Virus record (IMG/VR): IMGVR_UViG_3300005593_000003
Span: 1-59,742 of that record
Source of the DNA: a virus
Reading direction: 5' to 3' (one strand)
Length of the DNA: 59,742 nucleotides
In this document: positions 1-5,685 of the stretch, piece by piece
Layout of the letters: each line of letters opens with the position of its first letter
Position numbering within the stretch: position 1 is the first letter of the stretch
Notes under the pieces: model-generated
Databases searched by the model: none
The model's input: the letters and a program-made list of their open reading frames with translations, nothing else
Told to the model about the DNA's origin: nothing
Position numbers and translations under genes: made by a program

Positions 1-535
1 CCCCTCACAGCGCAGCGCACGCAACGCCTAACCCCAACAAAGCCCGCGCAACCCGCAATCAATCCCAACCCCAGAGGAAAACTACCCGCAAGCCCATCAG
101 ACCCCGCAGCGCCAAGAACCCTCGGAGCAACGATCAAACCAATCCTGAAACGTAAGACAAACAGACCTCGAACTTTCGACCCGACAAGAGCACGACCAAG
201 AGCACAGCCACCCTCGGGAACGCCAGTAGGGAAAGGAAAGGGAAAAGCCTATACACACAAGGCTATGATGCTCTCGGATAGGGAAAGGTCAGGGGTGAGA
301 CTATAGAGGGATAGAAGGGAGGACATACGGGAAAGGAGACTGATCTGCCTATAGGGGAAAGGAGGGGTTTTTGCCTATAGACACATGTACGGTAGGGAAA
401 GGAGAGCTTTGTGCCTAGAAACTCTCCCTATAAGACGCCGATAAGTGGGCCTGCGCCTAACCAAACCACCAATCCCAGCCTTGCCACCGCCTGAACTATC
501 CGCGCCACTTCCAAGCCATCGCCAGTCCATCTCGA
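1..535. other. Non-coding left end with GGGAAAGG repeats
   Basis: I see no convincing gene here. The stretch carries a repeated purine motif GGGAAAGG at about 229, 281, 329, 355 and 395, often followed 10-25 nt later by GCCTATA or GCCTAGA. The same pairing returns at 1567 and 3045-3180, so this is a dispersed repeat of the left arm. Some copies can fold as a weak stem (AAAGGC with GCCT). Whether the repeats act as DNA or RNA is unknown. Confidence 0.45.
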
Positions 536-599
536 CCATGGCCCCACCATGGACGTGCCATGGACGTGCCATGGCGTTGGCGTGTTGCCGTGACCATGG
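536..599. repeat. Phased CCATGG array, copy 1
   Basis: CCATGG occurs at 536, 547, 558 and 569, exactly 11 bp apart, and again at 594. Because CCATGG is its own reverse complement, neighbouring copies could pair as 6-bp stems with 5-nt loops in RNA, or present sites on one face of the DNA helix. The array lies directly upstream of a palindromic operator and the gene at 673. Confidence 0.75.
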
Positions 600-603
600 C
601 GAC

Positions 604-619
604 AAGTCATCGTTGACTG
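604..619. promoter_or_regulatory. Palindromic operator, site 1
   Basis: AAGTCA-TCGT-TGACTG, one mismatch from the window-wide consensus AAGTCA-N4-TGACTT. It lies 53 bp before the ATG at 673. No good -10 hexamer follows it directly. Confidence 0.6.
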
Positions 620-672
620 TCCAGCTCTGCGGGGTGATTGTGGGTTTGTTCAAGCATGAAAGGGAAAGCTCA

Positions 673-1053
673 ATGGCAAAGAACACCCCCAAGACGCCCA
701 TCACATTCAGTGTGGCAGACATCAGAGCGGTCGTAGACACAGGGATGGCGTATCGCACAGCGAAGGGCGACCCTGAATTGGCACTTGCCCGCATCAATGG
801 TCTTCAGCGTGAGATCAATGAGATCGTTGGTACATACGAGAACAACGATGGCAGCGTGAAGCGCAATCATGGACTGTCGCGGGATCAGTTGTTGGAGCGC
901 ATTGCGCGTAGCTGCTTTCTGTTGGCAGAGCGCGTCTACATCATGCAGCACTCCCAAGGTAAGGGCTGTGACATGATTGATCTGCGGCGGGTCGTGAATG
1001 ACAACTATGACAAGGCAATCAAGCGTGTGGGCTTGGCCCCACAACCCGCTTGA
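673..1053 (+). CDS. Hypothetical protein (126 aa), left-arm gene 1
   Basis: I do not recognise this protein. The start at 673 is chosen because GAAAGGGAAAGC precedes the ATG at good spacing; a longer frame open back to 445 would read through the CCATGG array and is judged unlikely as the main product. The protein is soluble and mostly helical by composition, with a stretch near residues 70-100 rich in charged and hydrophobic residues (Asp-Gln-Leu-Leu-Glu-Arg-Ile-Ala) and a C-terminal Arg/Lys-rich segment. It has no signal peptide or membrane segment. It is first in a row of small rightward genes and is preceded by an operator palindrome. Confidence 0.7.
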   Translation: MAKNTPKTPITFSVADIRAVVDTGMAYRTAKGDPELALARINGLQREINEIVGTYENNDGSVKRNHGLSRDQLLERIARSCFLLAERVYIMQHSQGKGCDMIDLRRVVNDNYDKAIKRVGLAPQPA

Positions 1054-1064
1054 TCTGCCATAAC

Positions 1065-1087
1065 TGCACCCCCACAAAGGGGGTGCA
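1065..1087. other. Intergenic hairpin TGCACCCCC / GGGGGTGCA
   Basis: A perfect 9-bp stem (1065-1073 with 1079-1087) closes a 5-nt ACAAA loop between two genes. There is no T run, so it is not a standard intrinsic terminator. A close relative lies at 2072-2090 in the same position relative to the next gene, suggesting a shared RNA-level role such as processing or stability. Confidence 0.6.
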
Positions 1088-1111
1088 ACAACATGAAAGG
1101 GATAACAGCTT

Positions 1112-1474
1112 ATGAACGAAGCAGACAAGATCATCCGCAACGCCCACGCAGCAAGCATTCAGTCCGCAATCGACGACAGCAATGCGCGGGTTATACTGCA
1201 CAAACAAGAGAGTGCGCCTTTGCATGACAAGCTCCGGGCGCTGTTCACCAACCCTGATCACGCCGTTGAATATGACGCTGTGTGCAGCGCCTTTGGGCAT
1301 GAGCCCACGCTGTCTGAGCTGGGTTTCCATCTGTCTTCTATGACGCTGACGCCTGAAGAAGCCATGCGCGTTGATACGCTGATCGCGGGAATGGCGAGCG
1401 ATGTCTTCCGTTTCAACTGCTCTGAGGGCGGGGATCAGCCTGAAGACGTGATCGACGCCCTATACGGGTTCTGA
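1112..1474 (+). CDS. Hypothetical protein (120 aa), left-arm gene 2
   Basis: Family unknown. The ATG at 1112 follows GAAAGGGATAACAGCTT, a variant of the left-arm leader. The N-terminal third is helical (residues 1-45, charged). The middle contains a Pro-Asp-His motif and a Cys near residue 58, and the C-terminal part is acidic, ending Asp-Ala-Leu-Tyr-Gly-Phe. No transmembrane segment is visible. It lies 58 bp after gene 1, past the 1065 hairpin, and is followed by two strong stem-loops. Gene order suggests an early accessory protein acting on the host, but that is only inference. Confidence 0.65.
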   Translation: MNEADKIIRNAHAASIQSAIDDSNARVILHKQESAPLHDKLRALFTNPDHAVEYDAVCSAFGHEPTLSELGFHLSSMTLTPEEAMRVDTLIAGMASDVFRFNCSEGGDQPEDVIDALYGF

Positions 1475-1483
1475 CCTAGAACA

Positions 1484-1553
1484 CTGAGAGGGGTTCCTGC
1501 TCCCCTCTCAGAACTCCCGACCCGAGGTACTTCCCCTTTCAGCCTCGGGTCGG
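1484..1553. terminator. Two tandem stem-loops after gene 2
   Basis: The first stem has 10 bp (1484-1493 with 1502-1511, 8-nt loop) and the second 11 bp (1517-1527 with 1543-1553, 15-nt loop). Both are GC-rich and nearly back to back. No T run follows either one, so termination is possible but not shown; they may block exonucleases instead. Confidence 0.45.
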
Positions 1554-1596
1554 TCGAGAAAGGCGAGGGAAAGGCGGGGTTTGGGCCTAGATATAG

Positions 1597-1613
1597 CCAT
1601 GGAGCTGCCATGG
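1597..1613. repeat. CCATGG pair, 11-bp spacing
   Basis: CCATGG at 1597 and 1608, the same 11-bp phase as the array at 536. It follows a GGGAAAGG...TTTGGGCCTAG element, the same order of elements as at 2480-2530. Confidence 0.6.
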
Positions 1614-1753
1614 TAATAATCTTGCGCAGTTTTGGCTTGGAGCTTAATCTCACCCCGGAGGCGATTGATCTCGCCTTCAATGAAATCAAAGGGTTGCTAG
1701 GCGAAAGATTATTGCGCGTTGGCAGCTGTTTTGGGGTGATCTGCCGCTATTGA
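1610..1753 (+). CDS. Possible 47-aa small protein
   Basis: This short frame starts at the ATG inside the second CCATGG of the pair and ends with TGA at 1751. The peptide begins MVIILRSFGLELNLTPEAID and continues with a plausible amphipathic helix (Glu-Ile-Lys-Gly-Leu-Leu-Gly-Glu) and two Cys near the C terminus. It fills most of the otherwise empty 1475-1793 gap. There is no clear Shine-Dalgarno sequence, so translation is uncertain. No family is recognised. Confidence 0.35.
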   Translation: MVIILRSFGLELNLTPEAIDLAFNEIKGLLGERLLRVGSCFGVICRY

Positions 1754-1793
1754 GGGGTGATAAGGGCTGTAGAGCAACAGAAAGGGATTACCC

Positions 1794-2039
1794 ATGGCAT
1801 ACAAGTTCAAAAGCGAGTGTCTCAAGCTTCAGGCAGAAAGCGTCATCATGGCAGCTTTTGAGGGCGACAACGAACACGCCATCATCGACACGGGCAGCAA
1901 CGGGTCGCCCTCCTATCACGTTGTCACCTTCAATCACGGGCGCGAGGGAATGTGCCTCAACGCAGAAGAGCACAGCAACATGCCTGATGCGATCAAAGCC
2001 CTCTCGGGGTTCATGGTGACTGAATACGCGGGAGTTTAA
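1794..2039 (+). CDS. Hypothetical protein (81 aa), left-arm gene 3
   Basis: Unknown family. The ATG is preceded by exactly AAAGGGATTACCC, the leader it shares with the genes at 2113 and 2711. The protein has a basic start (MAYKFKSE), an acidic patch (Glu-Gly-Asp-Asn-Glu-His), a Gly/Ser-rich turn near residue 35 and a hydrophobic C terminus that is not long enough to span a membrane. The frame is closed in by intergenic hairpins on the downstream side. It is likely one of a set of co-regulated small accessory proteins. Confidence 0.7.
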   Translation: MAYKFKSECLKLQAESVIMAAFEGDNEHAIIDTGSNGSPSYHVVTFNHGREGMCLNAEEHSNMPDAIKALSGFMVTEYAGV

Positions 2040-2071
2040 GGTGCCCTTCACCCTTTGACCCACCTAGTCTG

Positions 2072-2090
2072 CACCCCCACAACGGGGGTG
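2072..2090. other. Intergenic hairpin CACCCCC / GGGGGTG
   Basis: A 7-bp stem around a 5-nt ACAAC loop, closely matching the hairpin at 1065-1087 and likewise placed just before the purine-rich leader of the next gene. Confidence 0.55.
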
Positions 2091-2112
2091 TAGCAACTGA
2101 AAGGGATTACCC

Positions 2113-2460
2113 ATGCAATATGCAGTTATCACAGACGCACAGATCGACTTCCTTAAAGCGAACCCCGTGCCCAACGTCGATCAGTTTCACACACCCTACG
2201 CCTACGTCATCGAAAATCAGCGCGACGATTGCACCTTGAGCAAAGAGCAAGTCATCGAACTGACGCAGATGATGCACCTAATGCCCCATGTCGCCCTTGT
2301 TGACTACAGTGAGAAACAGGGGCGCGAAACCCGCTATGCTGCCTATTACGACGGGTCGCTGTCGTTCCTAGAGATCGGGGAAGAAGTCGATGGGCGCTGC
2401 ACTGTGACTGCCTTGAGCGACAGGGATCACGCCTATGTGCTCGGGTATTTCGGGCGATAA
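2113..2460 (+). CDS. Hypothetical protein (115 aa), left-arm gene 4
   Basis: Unknown family. The ATG follows the conserved leader AAAGGGATTACCC. The sequence looks like a small alpha/beta protein: a short helix (residues 8-15), a Tyr-rich strand near residue 30, a helix around the Met-Met-His-Leu-Met run near residue 58, then Tyr/Arg-rich strands ending YVLGYFGR. There is no membrane segment. It is followed at once by a strong intrinsic terminator, so it closes a transcription unit beginning upstream. Confidence 0.7.
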   Translation: MQYAVITDAQIDFLKANPVPNVDQFHTPYAYVIENQRDDCTLSKEQVIELTQMMHLMPHVALVDYSEKQGRETRYAAYYDGSLSFLEIGEEVDGRCTVTALSDRDHAYVLGYFGR

Positions 2461-2466
2461 ACCCCG

Positions 2467-2497
2467 AAAGCCCGCCCAAGAGAAAGGCGGGCTTTTT
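2467..2497 (+). terminator. Intrinsic terminator
   Basis: A 10-bp stem AAAGCCCGCC (2467-2476) pairs with GGCGGGCTTT (2486-2495) over a 9-nt loop and runs into TTTTT at 2493-2497. It starts 6 bp after the stop codon of the gene ending at 2460. Confidence 0.85.
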
Positions 2498-2513
2498 GCC
2501 TAGAAGGGGTCTT

Positions 2514-2640
2514 CCATGGCACGGCCATGGCAAAGCTACCATGGCGTTTGCCTAAACGCGGCCATGGCAGGTCCATGGAGATCAGGCCATGGTCTTCTCC
2601 TAAACGCGGCCATGGCGGGTCCATGGCGTTTCGGCCATGG
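2514..2640. repeat. Three 48-bp units each with three CCATGG sites
   Basis: CCATGG occurs nine times, at 2514, 2525, 2539, 2562, 2573, 2587, 2610, 2621 and 2635. The spacing repeats as 11, 14, 23, which defines three 48-bp units. The last two units begin with the same CCTAAACGCGGCCATGGC. The unit is 16 codons long, so in one frame it encodes three similar 16-residue peptides starting Met-Ala-(Arg/Gly)-Pro-Trp. It lies upstream of the gene at 2711. Confidence 0.85.
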
Positions 2641-2710
2641 CGCCCCGGGACTGTTGCGCTGCCTAACCCTGCGCGGGACATTGGGGCATCAACAGAGAAA
2701 GGGATTACCC

Positions 2711-3043
2711 ATGAAGATCGAACTGGAAGTATGTGACTGCTCGGGCGAAGCGATTGTTTGCAAGGTGACGCCCACAGACGCGCAGATCGAGAAGATCGAG
2801 AAGGCGATAAGCGAGAACCCCTCAAAGATGTTTGAATGGCAAGGCGAGCTGCCCAATGTCGCTGAGACGACTGTGGAGGGCGTTGACTGCATGTCATTCA
2901 TGGACGAGGGCATTCTGATCATGTCGATCGCTGGACCCTCGTATATGGACTGTCTGACGATCTGGGAGGACAAAGAGATGCAAGAGCGCGCAATCGCTGA
3001 GACATGGATGCTCTTTGTCCCGCATTTGAAGATCTTCCTCTAA
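2711..3043 (+). CDS. Hypothetical protein (110 aa), left-arm gene 5
   Basis: Unknown family. The ATG at 2711 has the exact leader AAAGGGATTACCC, which decides the start. The frame stays open upstream to 2516 through the CCATGG repeats, so an extended form of 175 residues cannot be excluded. The 110-residue protein is acidic with four Cys (two in the Cys-Asp-Cys motif at residues 8-10), a helical segment near residues 25-40 and a Met-rich centre. It is soluble by appearance. Confidence 0.7.
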   Translation: MKIELEVCDCSGEAIVCKVTPTDAQIEKIEKAISENPSKMFEWQGELPNVAETTVEGVDCMSFMDEGILIMSIAGPSYMDCLTIWEDKEMQERAIAETWMLFVPHLKIFL

Positions 3044-3283
3044 AGGGAAAGGCGAGCCCCGCGTCCATATTAGGGAAAGGCTAGCCCCGTGGCGGGCTCT
3101 AGGAAAGGCTGCGGGAAAGGCTAGCCCCGTGGCGAGGCTTAGGAAAGGCTCGGAGAAAGGCGAGCGCTTTGCCTAGGAACGGCGCGGAAAAGGAGAGGAA
3201 AGGCAGCAAAAAATGCCGCGGCAAGGCGCGGCAAAGCCCCTGCGGGGCTTGGAGGAGGCTAGGCGCCCCCTTGATCGACTGTC
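3044..3283. repeat. Cluster of GGGAAAGG / GCTAGCCCCG / GCCTAG repeats
   Basis: This gene-free stretch holds GGGAAAGG at 3045, 3073 and 3113 and a repeated AAAGGCTAGCCCCGTGGCG block (about 3077 and 3117), ending in GAAAGGCGAGCGCTTTGCCTAG. I see no coding frame with a plausible start. It is the densest patch of the left-arm dispersed repeat. Confidence 0.5.
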
Positions 3284-3310
3284 GCCCGAATGTCACAGTG
3301 ACATTCGGGC
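3284..3310. other. Perfect 27-bp palindrome
   Basis: Arms of 13 bp (GCCCGAATGTCAC and its complement) flank a single central A at 3297. It starts 10 bp beyond the stop of the small leftward gene at 3320-3445 and could be a hairpin ending that transcript or a dimer binding site. No T run is present on either strand. Confidence 0.7.
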
Positions 3311-3319
3311 AACAGGGCG

Positions 3320-3445
3320 TCAATATCGGGTAGTAACGCTAGTTTGCGATTCTAGCCCCAAAAGCGTTTTCTGCGCTGCATCTGCGAAGATTACTGCGAT
3401 TATGCTGCAAAGCAAAATAGCGATGAAACGGGTGATAGCTTGCAT
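3320..3445 (-). CDS. Possible 41-aa membrane or secreted peptide
   Basis: This short leftward frame starts 2 nt after the TAA of the gene at 3448-3657, with TTGGGGGC as a plausible ribosome site inside that gene's end. The peptide begins MQAITRFIAILLCSIIAVIF, which looks like a signal peptide or a single transmembrane helix with a short polar tail. Tight coupling to the upstream gene and the clear hydrophobic segment argue for a real gene. Its function is unknown. Confidence 0.5.
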   Translation of the reverse strand: MQAITRFIAILLCSIIAVIFADAAQKTLLGLESQTSVTTRY

Positions 3446-3447
3446 GA

Positions 3448-3657
3448 TTACGCCCCCAATTCGCGATACACCCATGCCCGTTGAACGGGCGGGATTGCGT
3501 CGAGATATGCAAGCGCGTCAGCGTCATCTTCATGCAAGCTCAGCATTGTCTCAATCCCTGACAGGGGCAGGGGCAAGACGTGATCAAACACGCGCACATC
3601 ATAGCTCTCGGGGCGTTTGCTGCGCGGGGCGCGGGGCAGGGTAACTACGTTCGACAT
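3448..3657 (-). CDS. Hypothetical protein (69 aa), leftward gene
   Basis: Unknown family. The start at 3657 (MSNVVTLPRAP) is chosen because its leader AAAGGGATTTACCCA is a one-base variant of the left-arm leader; a longer frame begins 6 codons earlier. The N terminus is basic, and the rest is acidic and helical (Leu-His-Glu-Asp-Asp-Ala-Asp-Ala-Leu). It is the first gene leftward from the divergent control region, a place where many phages put a regulator, but I see no helix-turn-helix. Confidence 0.65.
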   Translation of the reverse strand: MSNVVTLPRAPRSKRPESYDVRVFDHVLPLPLSGIETMLSLHEDDADALAYLDAIPPVQRAWVYRELGA

Positions 3658-3707
3658 TGGGTAAATCCCTTTCAAGTGTTGCGGGCTGTTTCGCCCGTAT
3701 CTCTTTC

Positions 3708-3733
3708 TAAGTCATCTTTGACTTGATTCGCAA
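3708..3733 (-). promoter_or_regulatory. Operator site 2 with leftward promoter
   Basis: AAGTCA-TCTT-TGACTT at 3709-3724. Read leftward, TTGCGA (3733-3728) is followed after 18 nt by TAGAAA, so the palindrome fills the -35/-10 spacer. It mirrors the site at 3824-3849: 22 of 26 bases match and only the 4-nt spacer differs. Confidence 0.75.
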
Positions 3734-3745
3734 TATCCCTTTCCC

Positions 3746-3803
3746 ATTAAATCGCCCCCTTTTCCCCTTTCCCCATATAAAGGGATTAAATCGCCCCCTT
3801 TTC
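3746..3803. repeat. 19-bp direct repeat in the divergent promoter region
   Basis: ATTAAATCGCCCCCTTTTC occurs at 3746-3764 and again, identically, at 3785-3803 (39-bp period). The pair lies between the two mirror-image promoters and may bind a second regulator. Confidence 0.75.
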
Positions 3804-3823
3804 ATAAAAGCGCATTTTAGGGG

Positions 3824-3849
3824 TTGCGAATCAAGTCACCCCTGACTTA
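3824..3849 (+). promoter_or_regulatory. Operator site 3 with rightward promoter
   Basis: TTGCGA (3824-3829), 18 nt, then TATACA (3848-3853). The palindrome AAGTCA-CCCC-TGACTT (3833-3848) occupies the spacer. It drives the gene at 3913 with a leader of about 50 nt. Confidence 0.8.
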
Positions 3850-3912
3850 TACATATTTCACGGGCAACGAAGCGCCCCGCAAGAAAGCGCTTCACATGAA
3901 AGGGAAAGACCC

Positions 3913-4596
3913 ATGACAAACGTTTCTATCAAAGCAATGCGCGAAAATCTGACAGCTAACTTTGCAGCGCGTGAAGAGTTTGAAGCGAAAAAGGGCAAAG
4001 CTGCTAGCATCATGCCCCAGCTTGATCGTCATTTCGCGTATGACAATAAAGCGCAAGATTCCAAATGGGGTAACGATGTATTCAAAGCCCTGCGCGATGC
4101 GGGTGTCTCTAACTTTGACTTCATCACGCACAAGCTGCGCGAGTCTGATATGTTCAATATCAAGGGGCTTGCGAAAGTAGGGGCGCACATTGAAAGCATC
4201 GCGCGGGGCAAGCTCACCCAATTTGACAAGACGAATCAGAAGTATTGCGGGGCGATTGTGCATGAGCTGATTCAGAATCGTGACAAGTTCGAGCGGGGCG
4301 AAATGCAAATCAAAACAGGGCAATTTGTACCCATGTTCGCCCGCGCAGCACGCAACGACTCGCTTGCGACATATGATTTCGCAACATCGCTAATCAGCGT
4401 TCAACCCAGCACTGCTAGCACGCAAGCAAGCTCTAGCATGCGCGCCCTAGATGCAATGGGGGTAGTGAACGCATACGAAACAGGGACAGGGAAAGACAAG
4501 ACATTGCATGTAAACTATGTGAAATGGGATCACCCCCTTGTCGCTTTGTTCGCTGAGCTTTACGGGCTAGACGTTCCCAAAACTGAGCAAGCTTAA
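3913..4596 (+). CDS. Hypothetical protein (227 aa)
   Basis: This is the largest left-arm gene and I do not recognise it. The ATG follows GAAAGGGAAAGACCC, a left-arm leader variant. The first 130 residues are rich in charged helices (Arg-Glu-Glu-Phe-Glu-Ala-Lys-Lys), with a compact segment Ala-Lys-Val-Gly-Ala-His-Ile near 88-95. A Ser/Thr/Ala-rich linker (about 165-180) precedes a small C-terminal domain. No membrane segment is visible. Codon use is visibly more AT-rich than in the structural genes. It has its own operator-bearing promoter opposite the 3448 gene, so it may be an early gene that affects the regulatory decision. Confidence 0.75.
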   Translation: MTNVSIKAMRENLTANFAAREEFEAKKGKAASIMPQLDRHFAYDNKAQDSKWGNDVFKALRDAGVSNFDFITHKLRESDMFNIKGLAKVGAHIESIARGKLTQFDKTNQKYCGAIVHELIQNRDKFERGEMQIKTGQFVPMFARAARNDSLATYDFATSLISVQPSTASTQASSSMRALDAMGVVNAYETGTGKDKTLHVNYVKWDHPLVALFAELYGLDVPKTEQA

Positions 4597-4604
4597 ACTG
4601 CCCC

Positions 4605-4683
4605 GCTAGCGCCCCTCTGAGGGGCGTTAGCATCCCCGCAAGGGGGTCGGGTAGGGAATGACATTAGCGCCCCTCAGAGGGGC
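4605..4683. repeat. Two related GCCCCTC-GAGGGGC hairpins
   Basis: The first hairpin (4605-4631) has an 11-bp stem with one G-T pair around TCTGA. The second (about 4669-4683) repeats GCCCCT-CAG-AGGGGC. Both are preceded by TAGC and follow the gene ending at 4596, so they probably end or protect its transcript. There is no T run. Confidence 0.55.
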
Positions 4684-4902
4684 TTATATTGGGCGAATCA
4701 CACGCGGGCGTTGCAAGAAGCCCTAGATTCGCTGTCAAGCCCTATGGACCGTCACCTTCCTCTTTGCGGCGGGTTTTTCGGCCGCTCCTTATACAGCCGC
4801 GGACGGGGTGCAGACCGCTCCTTATACAGCCGTCCAAGGGTCCGATTGTCCGCTGGTCAAGGGTCCGTGGGTCGATTGGTCGCTGGTCGCCAGCGTCTTC
4901 GA
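4684..4902. other. Gene-free stretch with an 18-bp direct repeat
   Basis: No gene is seen between the rightward gene ending at 4596 and the leftward gene ending at 4903. CCGCTCCTTATACAGCCG occurs at 4782-4799 and 4815-4832. On the leftward strand this reads TGTATAAGGAG. GGTCCG and GGTCGC words recur from 4835 to 4902. The role is unknown. Confidence 0.5.
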
Positions 4903-5127
4903 TCAGTGGTCGCCATCGAAGAATTGCTCAAGGTTGATGGGAAACCAGCCGTCAGCGACGGAGCCCGCGAGGCAGGCTGTCGCCTCCCACGGGTCGTCCG
5001 TGCGCTGACCGTCTTCGTCGAACCAGATGGAGCAGTCGATCTCTTTACCGTCGCTGCGCAGGGCGATCTGCTCCGACGTGTTGATGGCGACGATCTTCAA
5101 AGGCTCTTGTGCGACAGGCAGGGGCAT
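4903..5127 (-). CDS. Hypothetical protein (74 aa)
   Basis: Unknown family. It is the last gene of the leftward block. The protein reads as a small beta-rich domain: two predicted strands (Leu-Lys-Ile-Val-Ala-Ile and Gln-Ile-Ala-Leu), an acidic Trp-rich middle (Cys-Ser-Ile-Trp-Phe-Asp-Glu) and an acidic C terminus ending Phe-Phe-Asp-Gly-Asp-His. The ribosome site is weak. It is separated by 57 bp from the upstream gene at 5185. Confidence 0.65.
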   Translation of the reverse strand: MPLPVAQEPLKIVAINTSEQIALRSDGKEIDCSIWFDEDGQRTDDPWEATACLAGSVADGWFPINLEQFFDGDH

Positions 5128-5184
5128 GATGGTCTTTCGAGATGGATGGAAATTGATTCAGGAAGGTCGCAAAATTGTGGACGC

Positions 5185-5673
5185 TCACCCGCGTTCCTTT
5201 TCGAGCTGCGCCAATGTTCGGGCATTCAGGCGACATGCCTCTCTGACGAAGTCCATTTCGTCTGGCCCCGTCATCGTGTGGGTCGGAAACAGATGATGTT
5301 CGATGATCACCATTGGAAGACGGATGCCCCTTAGTCTGTCGAGTGAGCCGTTGAACGTGGTGCCGATGATGATACGCGGGCCGCTGTCGAGCAGAATGCT
5401 GCGACTTGTGGGGCTGTAGACCGGATCGCTGGTTTCAAGCCATTGAGACTTGATAATACCCTGTGCGGCTTCGTGCTGACGGGGCGGGTTGGTGGCGAAA
5501 AGCACATTACAGCCCAGCACGGCGAGATAGGCTGCCTTGTTGTACTGCCCGAAACTGCGGCCCGAGCGCCGCGGGGTGGCCATGTCGTAGTGCTGATGCG
5601 CCCCCATGAAGGCATGGGGGTCGCTGATCGTATAGGCGATGTAGGGCTCGGGTTTGGTCATGGCAGTGTGCAT
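5185..5673 (-). CDS. Hypothetical protein (162 aa), possible degenerate P-loop fold
   Basis: I do not recognise the family for certain. The start at 5673 has GAAGGAAGA 5 nt upstream. Two stretches recall a RecA-like or terminase-like ATPase: a helix after Arg-Ser-Gly-Arg-Ser-Phe-Gly-Gln (about residues 37-44) leading to the strand NVLFAT, and Leu-Arg-Gly-Ile-Arg followed by a hydrophobic strand ending Ile-Glu-His-His (about 115-127), which resembles a Walker B strand. A true GxxxxGK[ST] is absent, so ATP binding is doubtful. It is the fourth gene of a leftward run whose first gene, at 6970, follows an operator. Confidence 0.6.
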   Translation of the reverse strand: MHTAMTKPEPYIAYTISDPHAFMGAHQHYDMATPRRSGRSFGQYNKAAYLAVLGCNVLFATNPPRQHEAAQGIIKSQWLETSDPVYSPTSRSILLDSGPRIIIGTTFNGSLDRLRGIRLPMVIIEHHLFPTHTMTGPDEMDFVREACRLNARTLAQLEKERG

Positions 5674-5685
5674 GGGTCTTCCTTC

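Noticed and set aside
375-797. Leftward frame of 140 residues across the left-arm array
   Set aside because: It is antisense to the gene at 673 and to the CCATGG array, has no ribosome site and low-complexity content. It reads as a shadow of repeat composition.
2514-2640. CRISPR array
   Set aside because: The 48-bp units have nothing like a constant repeat with variable spacers of similar length. CCATGG is too short to be a CRISPR repeat, and no cas genes are present.
536-2640. CCATGG clusters as evidence of a restriction-modification system
   Set aside because: No methyltransferase or restriction gene for this site is visible, and clustering with helical phasing fits regulation or RNA structure better.
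3213-3644. Rightward frame of 143 residues
   Set aside because: It covers the repeat cluster, the 27-bp palindrome and the two leftward small genes antisense. The leftward genes have better leaders and coupling.
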